Shown piece by piece: positions 1 to 9,327 of a stretch of DNA of 64,000 nt (within the stretch, counting starts at the first letter, position 1; each line of letters opens with the position of its first letter). A program made the translations under genes and the position numbers. The notes beneath the pieces were generated by a model. The model saw nothing but the letters and a program-made list of their open reading frames with translations, did no database searches and was not told the origin of the DNA. Origin of the DNA: Mycolicibacterium sp. lyk4-40-TYG-92. GTDB taxonomy: Bacteria > Actinomycetota > Actinomycetes > Mycobacteriales > Mycobacteriaceae. Location of the stretch: contig NZ_JARVRX010000003.1 in the NCBI RefSeq assembly GCF_030209435.1, forward strand, positions 1 through 64,000, written 5' to 3'.

Positions 1-53
1 GCACCTCCACGGGCGTGCACGCCCAGACCTTCTGCCTGGTGAAATCCGCATGA
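1..53 (+). CDS. MmpS family protein, C-terminal end only
   Basis: Reading in the frame that starts at base 3, the first bases encode a tail ending [10 protein letters not shown] followed by TGA at 51-53. This is the usual C-terminus of MmpS accessory proteins. MmpS proteins are small membrane-anchored partners with a periplasmic beta domain that work with a cognate MmpL transporter. The stop overlaps the ATG of the downstream MmpL gene (ATGA), as expected for an mmpS-mmpL operon. Only about 16 codons are visible, so the MmpS subgroup cannot be assigned. Confidence 0.8.
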   Translation, partial: TSTGVHAQTFCLVKSA

Positions 54-2944
54 GCAACCACAGCCTCGACGCCCCGACCGACTCTTTCCCCAGAGCTGAG
101 CAGCCGCCGCACCGGCCGCTGATCCCGCGCCTGATCCGCACGCTCGCGATCCCGGTCATCGTGGCCTGGATCGGCATCGTCGTCATGCTCAGCACGATCG
201 TCCCGGGGCTCGACGAGGTCGGCAAGATGCGCTCGGTCTCGATGTCGCCGCACGACGCGCCGTCGATGATCGCGATGAAGCAGGTCGGTTCCGACTTCAA
301 GGAATTCGACTCCGACAGCTCGGCCATGGTGGTGCTCGAGGGCGAGCAGCCGCTGGACGCCGCCGCCCACGCGTACTACGACCAGATCGTCGCCAAGCTG
401 CAGGCCGACACCGCGCACGTCGAGCATGTGCAGGACTTCTGGAGCGACCCGCTGACCGCGTCGGGCTCCCAGAGCGCGGACGGCAAGTCCGCCTACGTGC
501 AGGTCTACCTGCGCGGTAACCAGGGCGAATCCCTCGCCAACGAGTCCGTCGAGACCGTCGACAAGATCCTCAAGAGCATCCCCGCTCCCCCGGGCGTGAA
601 GAGCTACGTCACCGGCGCGGCCGCGCAGGCGTCCGATATGAACGTCGCCGGCGACCGCAGTCTGAAGATCATGGAGGCCGTCTCGTTCGCGGTCATCATC
701 ATCATGCTGCTGCTGGTGTACCGGTCGATCGTCACGGTGCTGATCGAGCTGTTCATCGTGATGGTGCTGGTGGGCGCGGCGCGCGGCCTGGTCGCCGTGC
801 TCGGCTACTACAAGATCATCGGCCTCTCGACGTTCGCCACCAACCTGCTGCCGATGCTGGCCATCGCGGCGGCCACCGACTACGCCATCTTCCTGATCGG
901 CCGGTATCAGGAGGCGCGCACCGCGGGGATGTCGAAAGACGACGCCTACTACGACATGTACCACGGCACCGCGCACGTCATTCTCGGTTCAGGTCTGACG
1001 ATCGCCGGCGCGACATACTGCCTGCACTTCACCCGACTGCCGTACTTCCAGACGCTCGGTATCCCGCTGGCCATCGGCATGGTCACCGTGGTGCTGGCCG
1101 CGCTGTCCCTCGGCCCGGCCCTCATCACCGTGGTCACCAAGTGGGGCAAGACGCTCGAACCCAAGCGCGCGATGCGGGTGCGCGGCTGGCGCAAGATCGG
1201 CGCGGCGATCACCCGCTGGCCGGGCCCGATCCTGGTCGCCACCATCGCGGTCGCCCTGGTCGGCCTGCTGGCGATCCCCGGCTACAAGACGAGTTACGAC
1301 GATCGTCAGTACATGCCCGCGGACCTCACGTCCAACGAGGGTTATGCGGCCGCCACTCGACACTTCTCCCCGGCCCGCATGAACCCCGACCTCCTGCTGG
1401 TCCAGACCGACCACGACCTGCGCAACCCGGCGGACTTCCTCGTGATCAACAAGATCGCGAAAGCCGTTGTGGCCGTTCCCGGTATCGCTCAGGTGCAGGC
1501 CATCACCCGGCCCGAGGGCACGCCCATCGAGCACTCGACCATCCCGTTCCAGCTGGGTATGCAGAGCACCACGCAGGTGATGAACCAGAAGTACCAGCAG
1601 GACATGATGGCCGACATGCTCAAGCAGGTCAACGACATCCAGGTGAGCATCGACACCATGACCAAGATGCAGGCCATCACGGTTCAGATGTCGACCGTCA
1701 TGGACAGCATGGTCGGGAAGATGCACGGCATGCTGTACGACATCGAAGATCTGCGCAACCACATCTCCGATTTCGACGACTTCTTCCGGCCGATCCGCAA
1801 CTACCTGTACTGGGAACCGCACTGCTACGACATCCCGGTCTGCTGGTCCATTCGATCGGTGTTCGACACCCTCGACGGCATCGACACCATGACGGACGAC
1901 TTCCAGACCGTCATCCCCGACATGGACAAGATGTCCGCGCTGACCAAGCAGATGGTCCAGGTCATGCCCCCGCAGATCGAGACCATGAAGAACATGAAGA
2001 AGTACATGCAGATGATGTACGCCACCCAGAAGGGGCAGCTGGATCAGCAGGCCGAGGGCCAGAAGAACTCCAGCGCCATGGGTGAGGCCTTCGACAAGTC
2101 GAAGAACGACGACTCGTTCTACCTGCCGCCGGAGGCCTTCGACAGCGCCGACTTCAAGCGGGGTATGAAGAACTTCATCTCGCCGGACGGCAAGTCGGTG
2201 CGCTTCATCGTGCAGCACGAGGGCAATCCGCTTACGCCCGAAGGCATCTCGCACATCGACGCGATCAAGCTGGCCGCCAAGGAGGCGATCAAGGGCACCC
2301 CGCTGGAGGGCTCCAAGATCTACCTGGCCGGTAGCGCTGCGACCTTCCGCGACATGGCCGAGGGTTCGGACTACGACCTGATGATCGCCGGAATCTCCGC
2401 TCTCGCACTGATTTTCGTCATCATGCTGATCATCACGCGAGCCGTGGTGGCGGCCGCGGTGATCGTGGCGACGGTGGCGATATCCCTGGGCGCGTCGCTG
2501 GGTATGTCGATCCTCATCTGGCAGTACCTGATCGGCCTACCCCTGCACTGGATGGTGATACCGATGTCGGTGATCATCCTGCTGGCCGTCGGTGCGGACT
2601 ACAACCTGCTCCTGGTCGCCCGGTTCAAGGAGGAGATCCAGGCGGGCCTCAACACCGGCATCATCCGGGCCATGGGCAGCACCGGCTCGGTGGTCACCAA
2701 CGCCGGCCTGGTCTTCGCGTTCACCATGTCGTCGATGATCATCAGCGAGCTGCGCATCATCGGCCAGGTGGGCACGACAATCGGCCTGGGCCTGCTGTTC
2801 GACACCCTGGTCGTCCGGTCGTTCATGATGCCGTCGATCGCCGCCCTCATGGGCAAGTGGTTCTGGTGGCCGCAGATCGTGCGTCAGCGTCCGGTGCCGG
2901 TGCCGTGGCCACAGCCCGCTGAGAAGGCCGACGCGACCGTCTGA
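50..2944 (+). CDS. MmpL4/MmpL5-type RND transporter
   Basis: A 964-residue RND-family transporter of the inner membrane. The MmpL4/MmpL5 group exports siderophores (mycobactin/carboxymycobactin) and, for MmpL5, several drugs. The two proton-relay Asp-Tyr pairs are visible in [14 protein letters not shown] (about residues 275-288) and [15 protein letters not shown] (about 847-861). Between the two transmembrane bundles lies a Met- and Gln-rich alpha-helical hairpin, about residues 490-680. It contains the [12 protein letters not shown] segment with two cysteines that is typical of MmpL4/5 and absent from lipid-transporting MmpLs. The length equals M. tuberculosis MmpL5 (964 aa) as I recall it, but the sequence shares features with both MmpL4 and MmpL5, so I do not give a symbol. 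It is translationally coupled to the upstream mmpS. Confidence 0.92.
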   Translation: MSNHSLDAPTDSFPRAEQPPHRPLIPRLIRTLAIPVIVAWIGIVVMLSTIVPGLDEVGKMRSVSMSPHDAPSMIAMKQVGSDFKEFDSDSSAMVVLEGEQPLDAAAHAYYDQIVAKLQADTAHVEHVQDFWSDPLTASGSQSADGKSAYVQVYLRGNQGESLANESVETVDKILKSIPAPPGVKSYVTGAAAQASDMNVAGDRSLKIMEAVSFAVIIIMLLLVYRSIVTVLIELFIVMVLVGAARGLVAVLGYYKIIGLSTFATNLLPMLAIAAATDYAIFLIGRYQEARTAGMSKDDAYYDMYHGTAHVILGSGLTIAGATYCLHFTRLPYFQTLGIPLAIGMVTVVLAALSLGPALITVVTKWGKTLEPKRAMRVRGWRKIGAAITRWPGPILVATIAVALVGLLAIPGYKTSYDDRQYMPADLTSNEGYAAATRHFSPARMNPDLLLVQTDHDLRNPADFLVINKIAKAVVAVPGIAQVQAITRPEGTPIEHSTIPFQLGMQSTTQVMNQKYQQDMMADMLKQVNDIQVSIDTMTKMQAITVQMSTVMDSMVGKMHGMLYDIEDLRNHISDFDDFFRPIRNYLYWEPHCYDIPVCWSIRSVFDTLDGIDTMTDDFQTVIPDMDKMSALTKQMVQVMPPQIETMKNMKKYMQMMYATQKGQLDQQAEGQKNSSAMGEAFDKSKNDDSFYLPPEAFDSADFKRGMKNFISPDGKSVRFIVQHEGNPLTPEGISHIDAIKLAAKEAIKGTPLEGSKIYLAGSAATFRDMAEGSDYDLMIAGISALALIFVIMLIITRAVVAAAVIVATVAISLGASLGMSILIWQYLIGLPLHWMVIPMSVIILLAVGADYNLLLVARFKEEIQAGLNTGIIRAMGSTGSVVTNAGLVFAFTMSSMIISELRIIGQVGTTIGLGLLFDTLVVRSFMMPSIAALMGKWFWWPQIVRQRPVPVPWPQPAEKADATV

Positions 2945-2956
2945 CCCGTCATACCG

Positions 2957-2995
2957 AAAACGCCGCGCTGAGATCGCCTCTCAGCGCGGCGTTTT
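2957..2995 (+). terminator. Perfect 16-bp hairpin terminator after mmpL
   Basis: Arms 2957-2972 and 2980-2995 are perfect inverted repeats with a 7-base loop, starting 13 bases after the mmpL stop. The stem ends in TTTT on the plus strand and, by symmetry, on the minus strand, so it could act in both directions. This closes the mmpS-mmpL transcript. Confidence 0.9.
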
Positions 2996-3203
2996 GGTTA
3001 TGCGCCACCAGCGTTCCACTCGCGAAACACCGGCGGCGTCCCGATAGAAGCCGAGTACCTTTTCGGGACGCCGGTAGTCCCTGGGTTCAATCGCCGGCGT
3101 CAGATTGCCGTCCCCATTGAACTCACGGACTCCGCTGTCCACACATCCGCGCGGACTTCCCGGTCGCGCGACCCGCGCCGGACACCGGCCCGTGGACGCA
3201 AAA

Positions 3204-3245
3204 TGCCCGCCTCCGCGCGACGGGGTCGTCGCACCGAGGCGGGCA
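3204..3245 (-). terminator. Nested hairpin terminator for the small minus-strand gene
   Basis: Ten-base arms (3204-3213 and 3236-3245) enclose a second inner hairpin with arms GCGAC/GTCGC. Read on the minus strand the stem is followed by TTTTGCG, giving a short U-tract. It lies about 75 bases beyond the stop of the gene ending at 3322, and so supports that gene being transcribed leftward. Confidence 0.7.
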
Positions 3246-3321
3246 CAAGCGTGAGTATGGGTTGGAATGGCGGGGCCGGCCGGCCCCTGTAGCGCCACGC
3301 AGGCGCTACCGGTCTACCGGA

Positions 3322-3561
3322 TCAGGCGCCGAAGCCGCGGCCCGTGGACCACGCGAACACCGCATGGGCCGCAGAACCCGCCATCTGATGGATTTCGGCT
3401 TCCGTGCCCCCGAGCTCGCGGATACGGTCGGCGAAGGTCGACTCGATGATGCCCGAACACGTCGACAGCAAGTCCATCAACGATGCGCCCGCCGCCGGCT
3501 GTGCCGACTCGAACTGGTTCGGCAAATGCGCTACTGCTCCCACGACCACTCCTGACCTCAA
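3322..3561 (-). CDS. Small helical protein of unknown function
   Basis: A frame of up to 79 codons starting with TTG at 3561; a GTG a few codons in is an alternative start. The product is largely alpha-helical by composition, with a run around LMDLLSTCSGIIESTFADRI and a conserved-looking AEIHQMAGSAAHAVFAW segment. The size and helix-turn-helix pattern loosely recall small type VII secretion-related or WXG100-like proteins, but there is no WXG motif and I do not assign it. It is followed by a good minus-strand terminator and preceded by an A/T-rich stretch (3561-3610), both signs of a real gene. Confidence 0.55.
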   Translation of the reverse strand: MRSGVVVGAVAHLPNQFESAQPAAGASLMDLLSTCSGIIESTFADRIRELGGTEAEIHQMAGSAAHAVFAWSTGRGFGA

Positions 3562-3704
3562 ACTGATGTTTCCAGCTATCTAATTTTATCGGCTAAGTAC
3601 CGGTCGTGACTAGGCCTTTTGCCGTGACACTGACCAGTGTACCTAATGCATTGTGGTGTGCGTCACATCGACGCGACCGAGATTCAACTTTGATCGCATC
3701 GTTA

Positions 3705-4571
3705 TCACCATTGGTCCCACGGCACACTCCAGTCGCCGTTCTGCCACAGCTGCAGGGGCTTGCCGCCGGTGTTCCGCACCTCGACCACGTCGCCCGGCAC
3801 GGAGAAGTTGTAGAACCACTGCGCGTTGTCGTGATTCAGGTTCAGGCAGCCGTGACTGGTGTTGGTGTTGCCCTGGGCCCACACCGTCGCGTCGAGCTGA
3901 TGCAGGTACACCCCATCCGTACTGACGCGCACGGCGTACGGGATGGTCTCCTTGTACCCGAGGTGGTTGTTGATCGGCAGGCCGTACGTCGACGAGTCCA
4001 TGACAACCGGATTGCTCTTATCGAGCACGGTGTAGACCCCGGGTTGCGTCCAGAAACTCAGCGTCTTGCCATTGACGGTTTCGGTACCCCCGCGCCCCAT
4101 CGAGGTCGGCATGGTCTTCACCAGCGCGCCGCCGTCGTACACACTGACCTTCTTGGTCGCGTCGTCGGCGATCGACACGTGGGAGGCGCCGATGGTGAAC
4201 GTCGGTCCGCCGGCCACCGACACCACGGTGCCCGGTGCCCAGTACTGCGGCGGACGCCAGTGCGCGGTGGTGTTGTTGACCCAGTGCCAGGACCCGGTCA
4301 CCGGCGGGTTCGCGGTCACCACGAGGTCCCGTGCGGCCGCGGCCTCGTCGACCGGAGCGGCGAAGTGCGCGACGATCACGGTGCCGATGCCGTAGGTCGC
4401 ACCTTCCCGAATGGGCGCCCCGGACGTCATCGTGAACGAGACCGGCGGCGGCCCCGGCGGGGGCGCGTCGTCGTCTGCGGATGCCACCGCGGTGGGGACG
4501 AGAAGGATCGTGGACATTGCCATTACAAACACGCGTGCCGCCAACATGCGGTCACAGTACCGATGCTCCAT
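3705..4571 (-). CDS. Secreted L,D-transpeptidase (YkuD domain)
   Basis: A 288-residue exported enzyme that makes 3-3 cross-links in peptidoglycan. A signal peptide covers about residues 9-32, with an ASA-D cleavage site after residue 32. A Pro-rich linker and an immunoglobulin-like domain (about 43-128) precede the YkuD catalytic domain (about 130-267). The catalytic motif SHGCLNLN gives nucleophile Cys242, with His224 (VYLHQL) and His240 in the usual positions. A Trp-rich C-terminal tail (QNGDWSVPWDQW) follows, typical of mycobacterial Ldt proteins. Length and domain order fit the LdtMt family; the exact paralogue cannot be told from reading alone. The gene diverges from the patatin gene across a 196-base gap. 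Confidence 0.93.
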   Translation of the reverse strand: MEHRYCDRMLAARVFVMAMSTILLVPTAVASADDDAPPPGPPPVSFTMTSGAPIREGATYGIGTVIVAHFAAPVDEAAAARDLVVTANPPVTGSWHWVNNTTAHWRPPQYWAPGTVVSVAGGPTFTIGASHVSIADDATKKVSVYDGGALVKTMPTSMGRGGTETVNGKTLSFWTQPGVYTVLDKSNPVVMDSSTYGLPINNHLGYKETIPYAVRVSTDGVYLHQLDATVWAQGNTNTSHGCLNLNHDNAQWFYNFSVPGDVVEVRNTGGKPLQLWQNGDWSVPWDQW

Positions 4572-4767
4572 TCGTCACCCCCTCTCCGGTGAATCCCTCG
4601 ATGTGCCAGCAACATTAGGGACGGGTACTGAGGGCGGCTTAGTCTGCGCCTAAGAATCGGCTGAGTGCGTCGGTAACGCGCGCCACACGGCCGCCAGAGC
4701 CCGCCCCGCCGTCACAATCCTTTGCGGTCCAAGGCAAACCACGGGACTTCACCTAGCATCGTCACCG

Positions 4768-5829
4768 ATGGTGGCCGAAAGCATCCCCGACTCCCCCGCG
4801 GTCCCGGTCAAGACCGCCGATCTGGTGCTGTCGGGAGGCGGCGTCAAGGCAATCGGATTGGTCGGCTCCGTCGTCGCGCTCGGCGACGCGGGTTACCACG
4901 TCGGCCGGGTCTCCGGGACGTCGGCCGGGTCCCTGGTGGGCGCCGTGATCGCCGCCGCGAACCGTCATCAGCCGGCCGGATGTCTACTCAGCGGTGACCA
5001 GTTCCGGGAGCTGGCGATGACCCTGCCCTACCGCACGTTCCTGGATCCTGTTGGCACCAGCCGAATCCCGGTGCTGGGCAAGTACTGGACCGCCTTCCGC
5101 GGCCAGGGGATGTACCGCGGCGACGCCATTCACGACTGGGTCGACGGCGAGCTGCGCAATCTGGGCGTGCGGACCTTCGGCGATCTCGCGCTCGACGACC
5201 ACGAGCTACCGCAGGAGCAGCGCTACCGCCTGGTCGTCACGGTCGCCGACATCACCCTCGGCACGCTGGTCCGGCTGCCATGGGACTACCGCCGGATGTA
5301 CGGCCTCGATCCCGACGAGCAGTCAGTAGCGGACGCGGTCAGCGCATCCATGGCCATCCCGTTCTTCTTCCGGCCGGTGACGATCACGAGCGCTTCAGGC
5401 ACGACGTCTACGCTGATCGATGGCGGCCTGCTGTCGAACTTCCCGATGTATTCGCTGGATCGCACCGACGGCAAGACCCCGCGCTGGCCCAGCTTCGGCA
5501 TCACCGTGACGGCCCAGCGACCCGCTCAGGGTGACGGTGACCCGGGCCCTGGTCTGGCACCGGTGATCGACCTGCCCGGTGCCCCGCACCTTTTGGAGAA
5601 CCTCATCAACACCGCATTGCTCGGTCATGACCAGACTTATCTCCGACAGCCGTCGGTCGCGGCCCGGACGATAGTGGTCGACGCGGCCGGCATCGGATAC
5701 CTCGATTTCGACATTTCCCAGGCCGACCGGAAGCGGCTATACGACAACGGCTACTCCGCCGCAAACGAATTCCTGAATACCTGGGACTGGCCCACTTACC
5801 TACACCGATTTCACGCGGGTTCAGCGTGA
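4768..5829 (+). CDS. Patatin-like phospholipase
   Basis: A 353-residue protein with the patatin Ser-Asp dyad. The oxyanion motif GGGVKAIG lies at residues 23-30. The nucleophile elbow GTSAG at 50-54 supplies Ser52. The catalytic Asp is Asp218 in DGGLLSNFP. Patatin enzymes hydrolyse acyl groups from phospholipids or other lipids. No signal peptide is evident, so it is probably cytoplasmic or membrane-associated. The start ATG at 4768 is accepted because the patatin fold begins soon after. It stands alone, divergent from the L,D-transpeptidase and convergent with the DUF732 gene. Substrate unknown. Confidence 0.9.
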   Translation: MVAESIPDSPAVPVKTADLVLSGGGVKAIGLVGSVVALGDAGYHVGRVSGTSAGSLVGAVIAAANRHQPAGCLLSGDQFRELAMTLPYRTFLDPVGTSRIPVLGKYWTAFRGQGMYRGDAIHDWVDGELRNLGVRTFGDLALDDHELPQEQRYRLVVTVADITLGTLVRLPWDYRRMYGLDPDEQSVADAVSASMAIPFFFRPVTITSASGTTSTLIDGGLLSNFPMYSLDRTDGKTPRWPSFGITVTAQRPAQGDGDPGPGLAPVIDLPGAPHLLENLINTALLGHDQTYLRQPSVAARTIVVDAAGIGYLDFDISQADRKRLYDNGYSAANEFLNTWDWPTYLHRFHAGSA

Positions 5830-5842
5830 ATTCACCGCAATG

Positions 5843-6259
5843 TCAGTAGCGCGGGCGCGGCACTCCGTCGGCGCCGATGTTCAGGCCCGGGCACAAGTGC
5901 ACCATCGCCATGTCCATCACGAAAGTCGCGGACGCCTTGTTCACCTTCAGGGACTTGGAGATGTCGTTCACGGCATCCCCCGTCGGCTGACCCGCGTACA
6001 CGAACATATTGCAGGTCAGACGCCCGGTTTTGAGCAGATCGGCATCGCTGCTCTGCATCCGGCCGTGCAGCTCGGTGAGATAGGCGAGCTCCGCGGCATT
6101 GGCAGCGGCATTCGTCGGCACGCAGTCGAGCGGATTGCCCCGTTCGGCGCAGGCCGCCATCTGGCCCGTTCCGACATCAGCCGATGCGGGGGCAGAAATG
6201 CCTAGAACAGCCACCGCCAGAGCCGCCAACAACTGACCGGTGATCACACGCGCAGTCAT
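5843..6259 (-). CDS. Secreted DUF732 protein
   Basis: A 138-residue exported protein. I chose the ATG at 6259 rather than the in-frame start at 6301 because GGGAGG sits about 9 bases upstream of it and a typical signal peptide starts right there. The signal runs to the ASA-D cleavage site near residue 27. The mature part has four cysteines and the YLTELHGRM ... LKTGRLTCNMFVYAG pattern of DUF732, a small mycobacterial family of exported helical proteins of unknown function. The gene ends 13 bases from the convergent patatin gene. Confidence 0.85.
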   Translation of the reverse strand: MTARVITGQLLAALAVAVLGISAPASADVGTGQMAACAERGNPLDCVPTNAAANAAELAYLTELHGRMQSSDADLLKTGRLTCNMFVYAGQPTGDAVNDISKSLKVNKASATFVMDMAMVHLCPGLNIGADGVPRPRY

Positions 6260-6351
6260 CGCAACGACACCTCCCGACCGCCTATAAGACGCTTCCGTCA
6301 ATTAATGTCCGGCACCGCCCCCGCAGTGTCCGTAACGGAATAATAAAGATT

Positions 6352-6375
6352 GTTCGGGCATAGCGATAACCGAAC
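6352..6375 (-). terminator. Weak hairpin between two minus-strand genes
   Basis: Six-base arms GTTCGG and CCGAAC are separated by 12 bases. Read leftward, the stem is followed by the A/T-rich run AATCTTTATTATT. It lies between the gene ending at 6423 and the DUF732 start, so it may be a weak terminator for the former. Confidence 0.35.
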
Positions 6376-6422
6376 GGGAAATGAAGCTTTAACGACCTAT
6401 GGCCGTAATACCGCCGAAACGG

Positions 6423-7094
6423 TCAGACCGCGCTTGGGACCACTTTCGACTCGGCGACCTGCGGCACTATTCCGGCGGCAACAACACCCAATTCTCCCGA
6501 CGGGTCCAGCGCATCGGGCCACGGGCCGGCCAGTGCATCGAACTCAACTTGATGGCGGCCCACTGCCCGCTCGACGGCGCGCAGCGACACACTGCAGTCG
6601 CGCGCCCGGCGGCCGCACCCGCACTGCTGACCAGGGTGCTCGGCGCAACCGGCCACATAACGATCGACCGCGGCACGAAGCGTCGGATGCACGGGACGCG
6701 CCAACGCGATGCTGCGCACCTGGCCGCGGCGCCCGATCCAGCTGGCCACCACGTCTTCGCCCATGTCGTCGAGGGCCTGGACGTAAGCCTCCAACTCGGC
6801 TCGCGGGGACGGGTCGCCGGCGGCCGCCGGGCCGACGATTTCGATCACCGCGTGGCACTGCCAGTCCACCGGCCGGAACCGCAACGTCCGCCGGCCCGAT
6901 CGCACGATCTGACCGCCCGCGCTCACCATCGCGCCGTCCGGTTGGGCCGTGTCGAACAACCACCGCATACCGACGAGCAATTCGGGGAGATGCCGGGTGA
7001 CGACGCGCTCCGGCCGCTTCGAACCGAGCCCCTGACGTACCTCGGTCCGACCATGCCGGCGCGGGATGCGCAGCCCACTCGAATCCATCGTCAT
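6423..7094 (-). CDS. Conserved-looking hypothetical protein with a Cys cluster
   Basis: A 223-residue reading frame when started at the ATG at 7094, which is preceded by GGGAGG at good spacing; the frame is open further upstream to 7184. I do not recognise the family. The middle has a stretch of ordinary soluble-protein composition (FRPVDWQCHAVIEIVGP; ELEAYVQALDDMGEDVV). This is followed by a cysteine-rich segment, CAEHPGQQCGCGRRARDC, that could bind a metal or form disulfides, then a helical stretch. No signal peptide or membrane segment is seen. The opposite strand is also open over the same interval, but it lacks a ribosome binding site and has odd composition, so I prefer this strand. Confidence 0.6.
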   Translation of the reverse strand: MTMDSSGLRIPRRHGRTEVRQGLGSKRPERVVTRHLPELLVGMRWLFDTAQPDGAMVSAGGQIVRSGRRTLRFRPVDWQCHAVIEIVGPAAAGDPSPRAELEAYVQALDDMGEDVVASWIGRRGQVRSIALARPVHPTLRAAVDRYVAGCAEHPGQQCGCGRRARDCSVSLRAVERAVGRHQVEFDALAGPWPDALDPSGELGVVAAGIVPQVAESKVVPSAV

Positions 7095-7562
7095 AGCAGC
7101 CTCCCAGCAAATCCCTCTTGTCCGCCCAAGAGCGGCGTCCATCCTCATTAGAGCACGGTCACAGGCGGCCCGACGATACGTCAAACGACTGACATCCAGC
7201 AGTTCTCGCTAACCACTCGGACCGACCCATAGGCAACGTCCGGACCATGCGCCCCACAAGAAACGCCGGTTACATTTCTATGATCACCTGCCATTTTTGA
7301 CGCGCCAACCCGCATAACTGTCCAGCTCGCCGATGTCGTCCGAGCAACGACCCTCTGGCAGCCAGCTAATCGCACGGCAAAGTACATACCTACGGTATGA
7401 TAAGCGCATCCGCCATCGGCCCAGCGCCGATATTTACGTTGTCGGCAAACTCCGGCAGACGGGCGTACGCAAACGGCACCGCGGCCCGATAACCACGACC
7501 GGCCCGGCGCGCGTTTGCGTGTTGGCAGCGCCATTCCCGCGGGCAGATGCGAGACTCACGAC
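7095..7562. other. Gene-free stretch upstream of the iron-binding lipoprotein gene
   Basis: About 468 bases between divergent genes with no convincing reading frame. It contains a 6-3-6 palindrome at 7385-7399 overlapping a TATGAT box, and it presumably carries both promoters. Confidence 0.6.
7385..7401 (+). promoter_or_regulatory. Palindrome CATACC-TAC-GGTATG overlapping a TATGAT box
   Basis: Perfect 6-base arms (7385-7390 and 7394-7399) around a 3-base centre overlap TATGAT at 7396-7401, a near-consensus -10 element. A repressor bound here would block the promoter. No convincing -35 is seen. It does not resemble the IdeR iron box, despite the iron-related gene downstream. Confidence 0.4.
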
Positions 7563-8552
7563 GTGCACCCGATCCGCTCGCGCCGCAGTTTCCTGGCACT
7601 GGCCGCCGGTGCGGCAGGCGCCGCGATGGTCGCCGCGTGCTCCAAGCCGCCGGCCTCGGGCACCGTCGCCGGCGACGGGTCGGTCACGATCAATCACGCA
7701 TTCGGATCCACGCGCATTCCGGCACCGCCGAAGAGCGTGGTGTGCGCAGGCCTCACCGGGCAGGACGAGCTGCTGGCCGTCGGCGTCGTCCCGATCGCCG
7801 TGACCGAGTGGTTCGGAAACCAGCCATTCGCGGTGTGGCCGTGGGCCCAGCCCGCGCTCGGCCCGGCCCAGCCGGCCGTCCTGAACCTCAACGACGGCAT
7901 CCAGGTGGAGAAGATCTCCGCGCTGAAGCCCGACCTCATCATCGCCACCAACGCCGGGCTGGATGCCGACACCTACAAGAAGCTGTCGGCGATCGCCCCG
8001 ACAATCGCCCAGTCCGGCCAGGACGCCTTCTTCGAGCCTTGGAAAGAGCAGGCCACCGTCATCGGGCAGGCCGTCTTCAAGGCTGACGACATGAAGCGAC
8101 TCATCGACGGCGTCGACGCGAAGTTCACCGGCGCAGGCCAGGCCCACCCAAAGCTCAATGGCCGAAAGATGTTGCTCGTCAACGGCCTTCCGACTGCCGA
8201 CGGGGTCGAGATCACACCGGCCGGCTGGCGCACCGACTTCCTCACCGAGATGGGCATCGCCCTCCCGGGCGGGCTGGACTCGTTCACCAAGGGGCAACAC
8301 GCGTTCGTGCCGCGCGACCAGATTGCCACGGCGTTCCGCGACGCGGACGTGCTGATCTGGACGCTCGATGCCGACGAACAGCGGCCCGCGGTCCTGGCCG
8401 ACCCGACGGTCGCGCAACTGAGCCAGGCGAAAACCAACCGGATCGTGTTCCCCAACAAGGATCTGTCCGCGGCCATCACGTTCGCCTCGGTGCTGTCCTA
8501 CCCCGCCGTGGCCGATCAGCTGCCACCCCTGCTGACCGCGGCCCTGGCCTGA
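7563..8552 (+). CDS. fecB2: Iron-chelate ABC transporter substrate-binding lipoprotein (FecB2-like)
   Basis: A 329-residue periplasmic-binding protein of the FecB/FhuD type that captures ferric siderophore or heme-like ligands. I start it at the GTG at 7563, which places a twin-arginine motif (SRRSFLA) and a lipobox (MVAAC) at the N-terminus; the frame is open back to 7515. The mature protein has the two-lobed pattern of the family: SVVCAGLTGQDELLAVGVVP near the N-terminus, LKPDLIIATNAG in the middle and DADVLIWTLDAD towards the C-terminus. By gene order (next to pxpB, pxpC and aac) it corresponds to M. tuberculosis Rv0265c (FecB2). No permease or ATPase lies beside it, so it must work with components encoded elsewhere. 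Confidence 0.85.
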   Translation: MHPIRSRRSFLALAAGAAGAAMVAACSKPPASGTVAGDGSVTINHAFGSTRIPAPPKSVVCAGLTGQDELLAVGVVPIAVTEWFGNQPFAVWPWAQPALGPAQPAVLNLNDGIQVEKISALKPDLIIATNAGLDADTYKKLSAIAPTIAQSGQDAFFEPWKEQATVIGQAVFKADDMKRLIDGVDAKFTGAGQAHPKLNGRKMLLVNGLPTADGVEITPAGWRTDFLTEMGIALPGGLDSFTKGQHAFVPRDQIATAFRDADVLIWTLDADEQRPAVLADPTVAQLSQAKTNRIVFPNKDLSAAITFASVLSYPAVADQLPPLLTAALA

Positions 8553-8580
8553 GGTTGCACTCGCCGCTCTGCCTGCCAAG

Positions 8581-9276
8581 ATGTTCGACGTGACCGTCGC
8601 CGAGCGCCCCGACCAGCACGCCCGCTTCGCGCAGGTCGGGTCGGCCTACTATCCGATCCTGATCGCGGTGTTCACGGCCCTGGTGATCATTTCCAACGTC
8701 ACCGCCACCAAGGGCGTGGCATTCGGCCCGATCATCACCGACGGCGGCTTCATCGTCTTCCCGCTCACCTACATCATCGGCGACGTGCTGTCGGAGGTGT
8801 ACGGCTTCAAGGCCGCGCGGCGGGCGATCTATCTCGGCTTCGCCATGAACATCCTTGCTGCCCTGACCTTCTGGGCGACGATCTATCTGCCGGCCGCCGA
8901 CTTCTACCCGAACCAGGCGCACTTCGAGAACGTCGTGCACTCCTACACGCAGCTGATCATCGCCGGGCTGGCCGGATTCATCGTCGGACAGACGATCAAT
9001 GCGTGGGTGGTGGTGGCCATCAAGGAGCGCACCAAGGAGAAGCACCTGTGGGCGCGACTGGTGGGCTCGACGTTCGCCGGCCAACTCGGTGACACCCTGG
9101 TGTTCTGCGCCATCGCCGCCAACGCCATCGGCATCAGCACGTTCCACGACTTCGCCATCTACACCGGCCAGGGCTGGCTGTACAAGACGGCCGTCGAGAT
9201 CATCTTCCTGCCGGTGACCTACCGGGTGATCAGCTACATCAAGCGCCATGAACCGACCTACGAATTTGCTGTCTGA
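8581..9276 (+). CDS. Queuosine precursor transporter family protein (YhhQ/VUT)
   Basis: A 231-residue membrane protein with about six transmembrane helices. The family signature is visible: NVTATKGVAFGPIITDGG, then FPLTYIIGDVLSEVYGFKAARRAI, and later GSTFAGQLGDTLVFCAIA. Members of this family (COG1738) import 7-deazaguanine precursors of queuosine such as preQ0/preQ1 in bacteria that salvage them. The gene starts 28 bases after fecB2 and may be cotranscribed. It is not in the equivalent M. tuberculosis gene order as I recall it. No queuosine enzyme gene is in the window, so the substrate is inferred from family only. Confidence 0.85.
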   Translation: MFDVTVAERPDQHARFAQVGSAYYPILIAVFTALVIISNVTATKGVAFGPIITDGGFIVFPLTYIIGDVLSEVYGFKAARRAIYLGFAMNILAALTFWATIYLPAADFYPNQAHFENVVHSYTQLIIAGLAGFIVGQTINAWVVVAIKERTKEKHLWARLVGSTFAGQLGDTLVFCAIAANAIGISTFHDFAIYTGQGWLYKTAVEIIFLPVTYRVISYIKRHEPTYEFAV

Positions 9277-9327
9277 GCGCTTGTTAAGGCTCCTCTGGCG
9301 AGTGCGTAAGGACGCGTTAATTACCGG

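Larger units (their letters stand above)
2945..3321. other. Gene-free stretch between mmpL and a small minus-strand gene
   Basis: About 377 bases hold two hairpin terminators (2957-2995 and 3204-3245) facing each other. A 105-codon minus-strand reading frame covers most of it, but its end runs into the mmpL terminator and it has no recognisable motifs. I see no convincing gene here. Confidence 0.6.

Noticed and set aside
989..2254. 421-codon minus-strand frame inside mmpL
   Set aside because: Antisense shadow of a clear MmpL gene; typical of high-GC DNA.
2981..3298. 105-codon minus-strand frame between the two terminators
   Set aside because: Its end lies inside the mmpL terminator, there is no clear ribosome binding site and the composition is not protein-like.
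6399..7151. 250-codon plus-strand frame opposite the hypothetical gene at 6423-7094
   Set aside because: His/Arg/Pro-rich, no ribosome binding site, while the minus strand has a good GGGAGG and ordinary composition.
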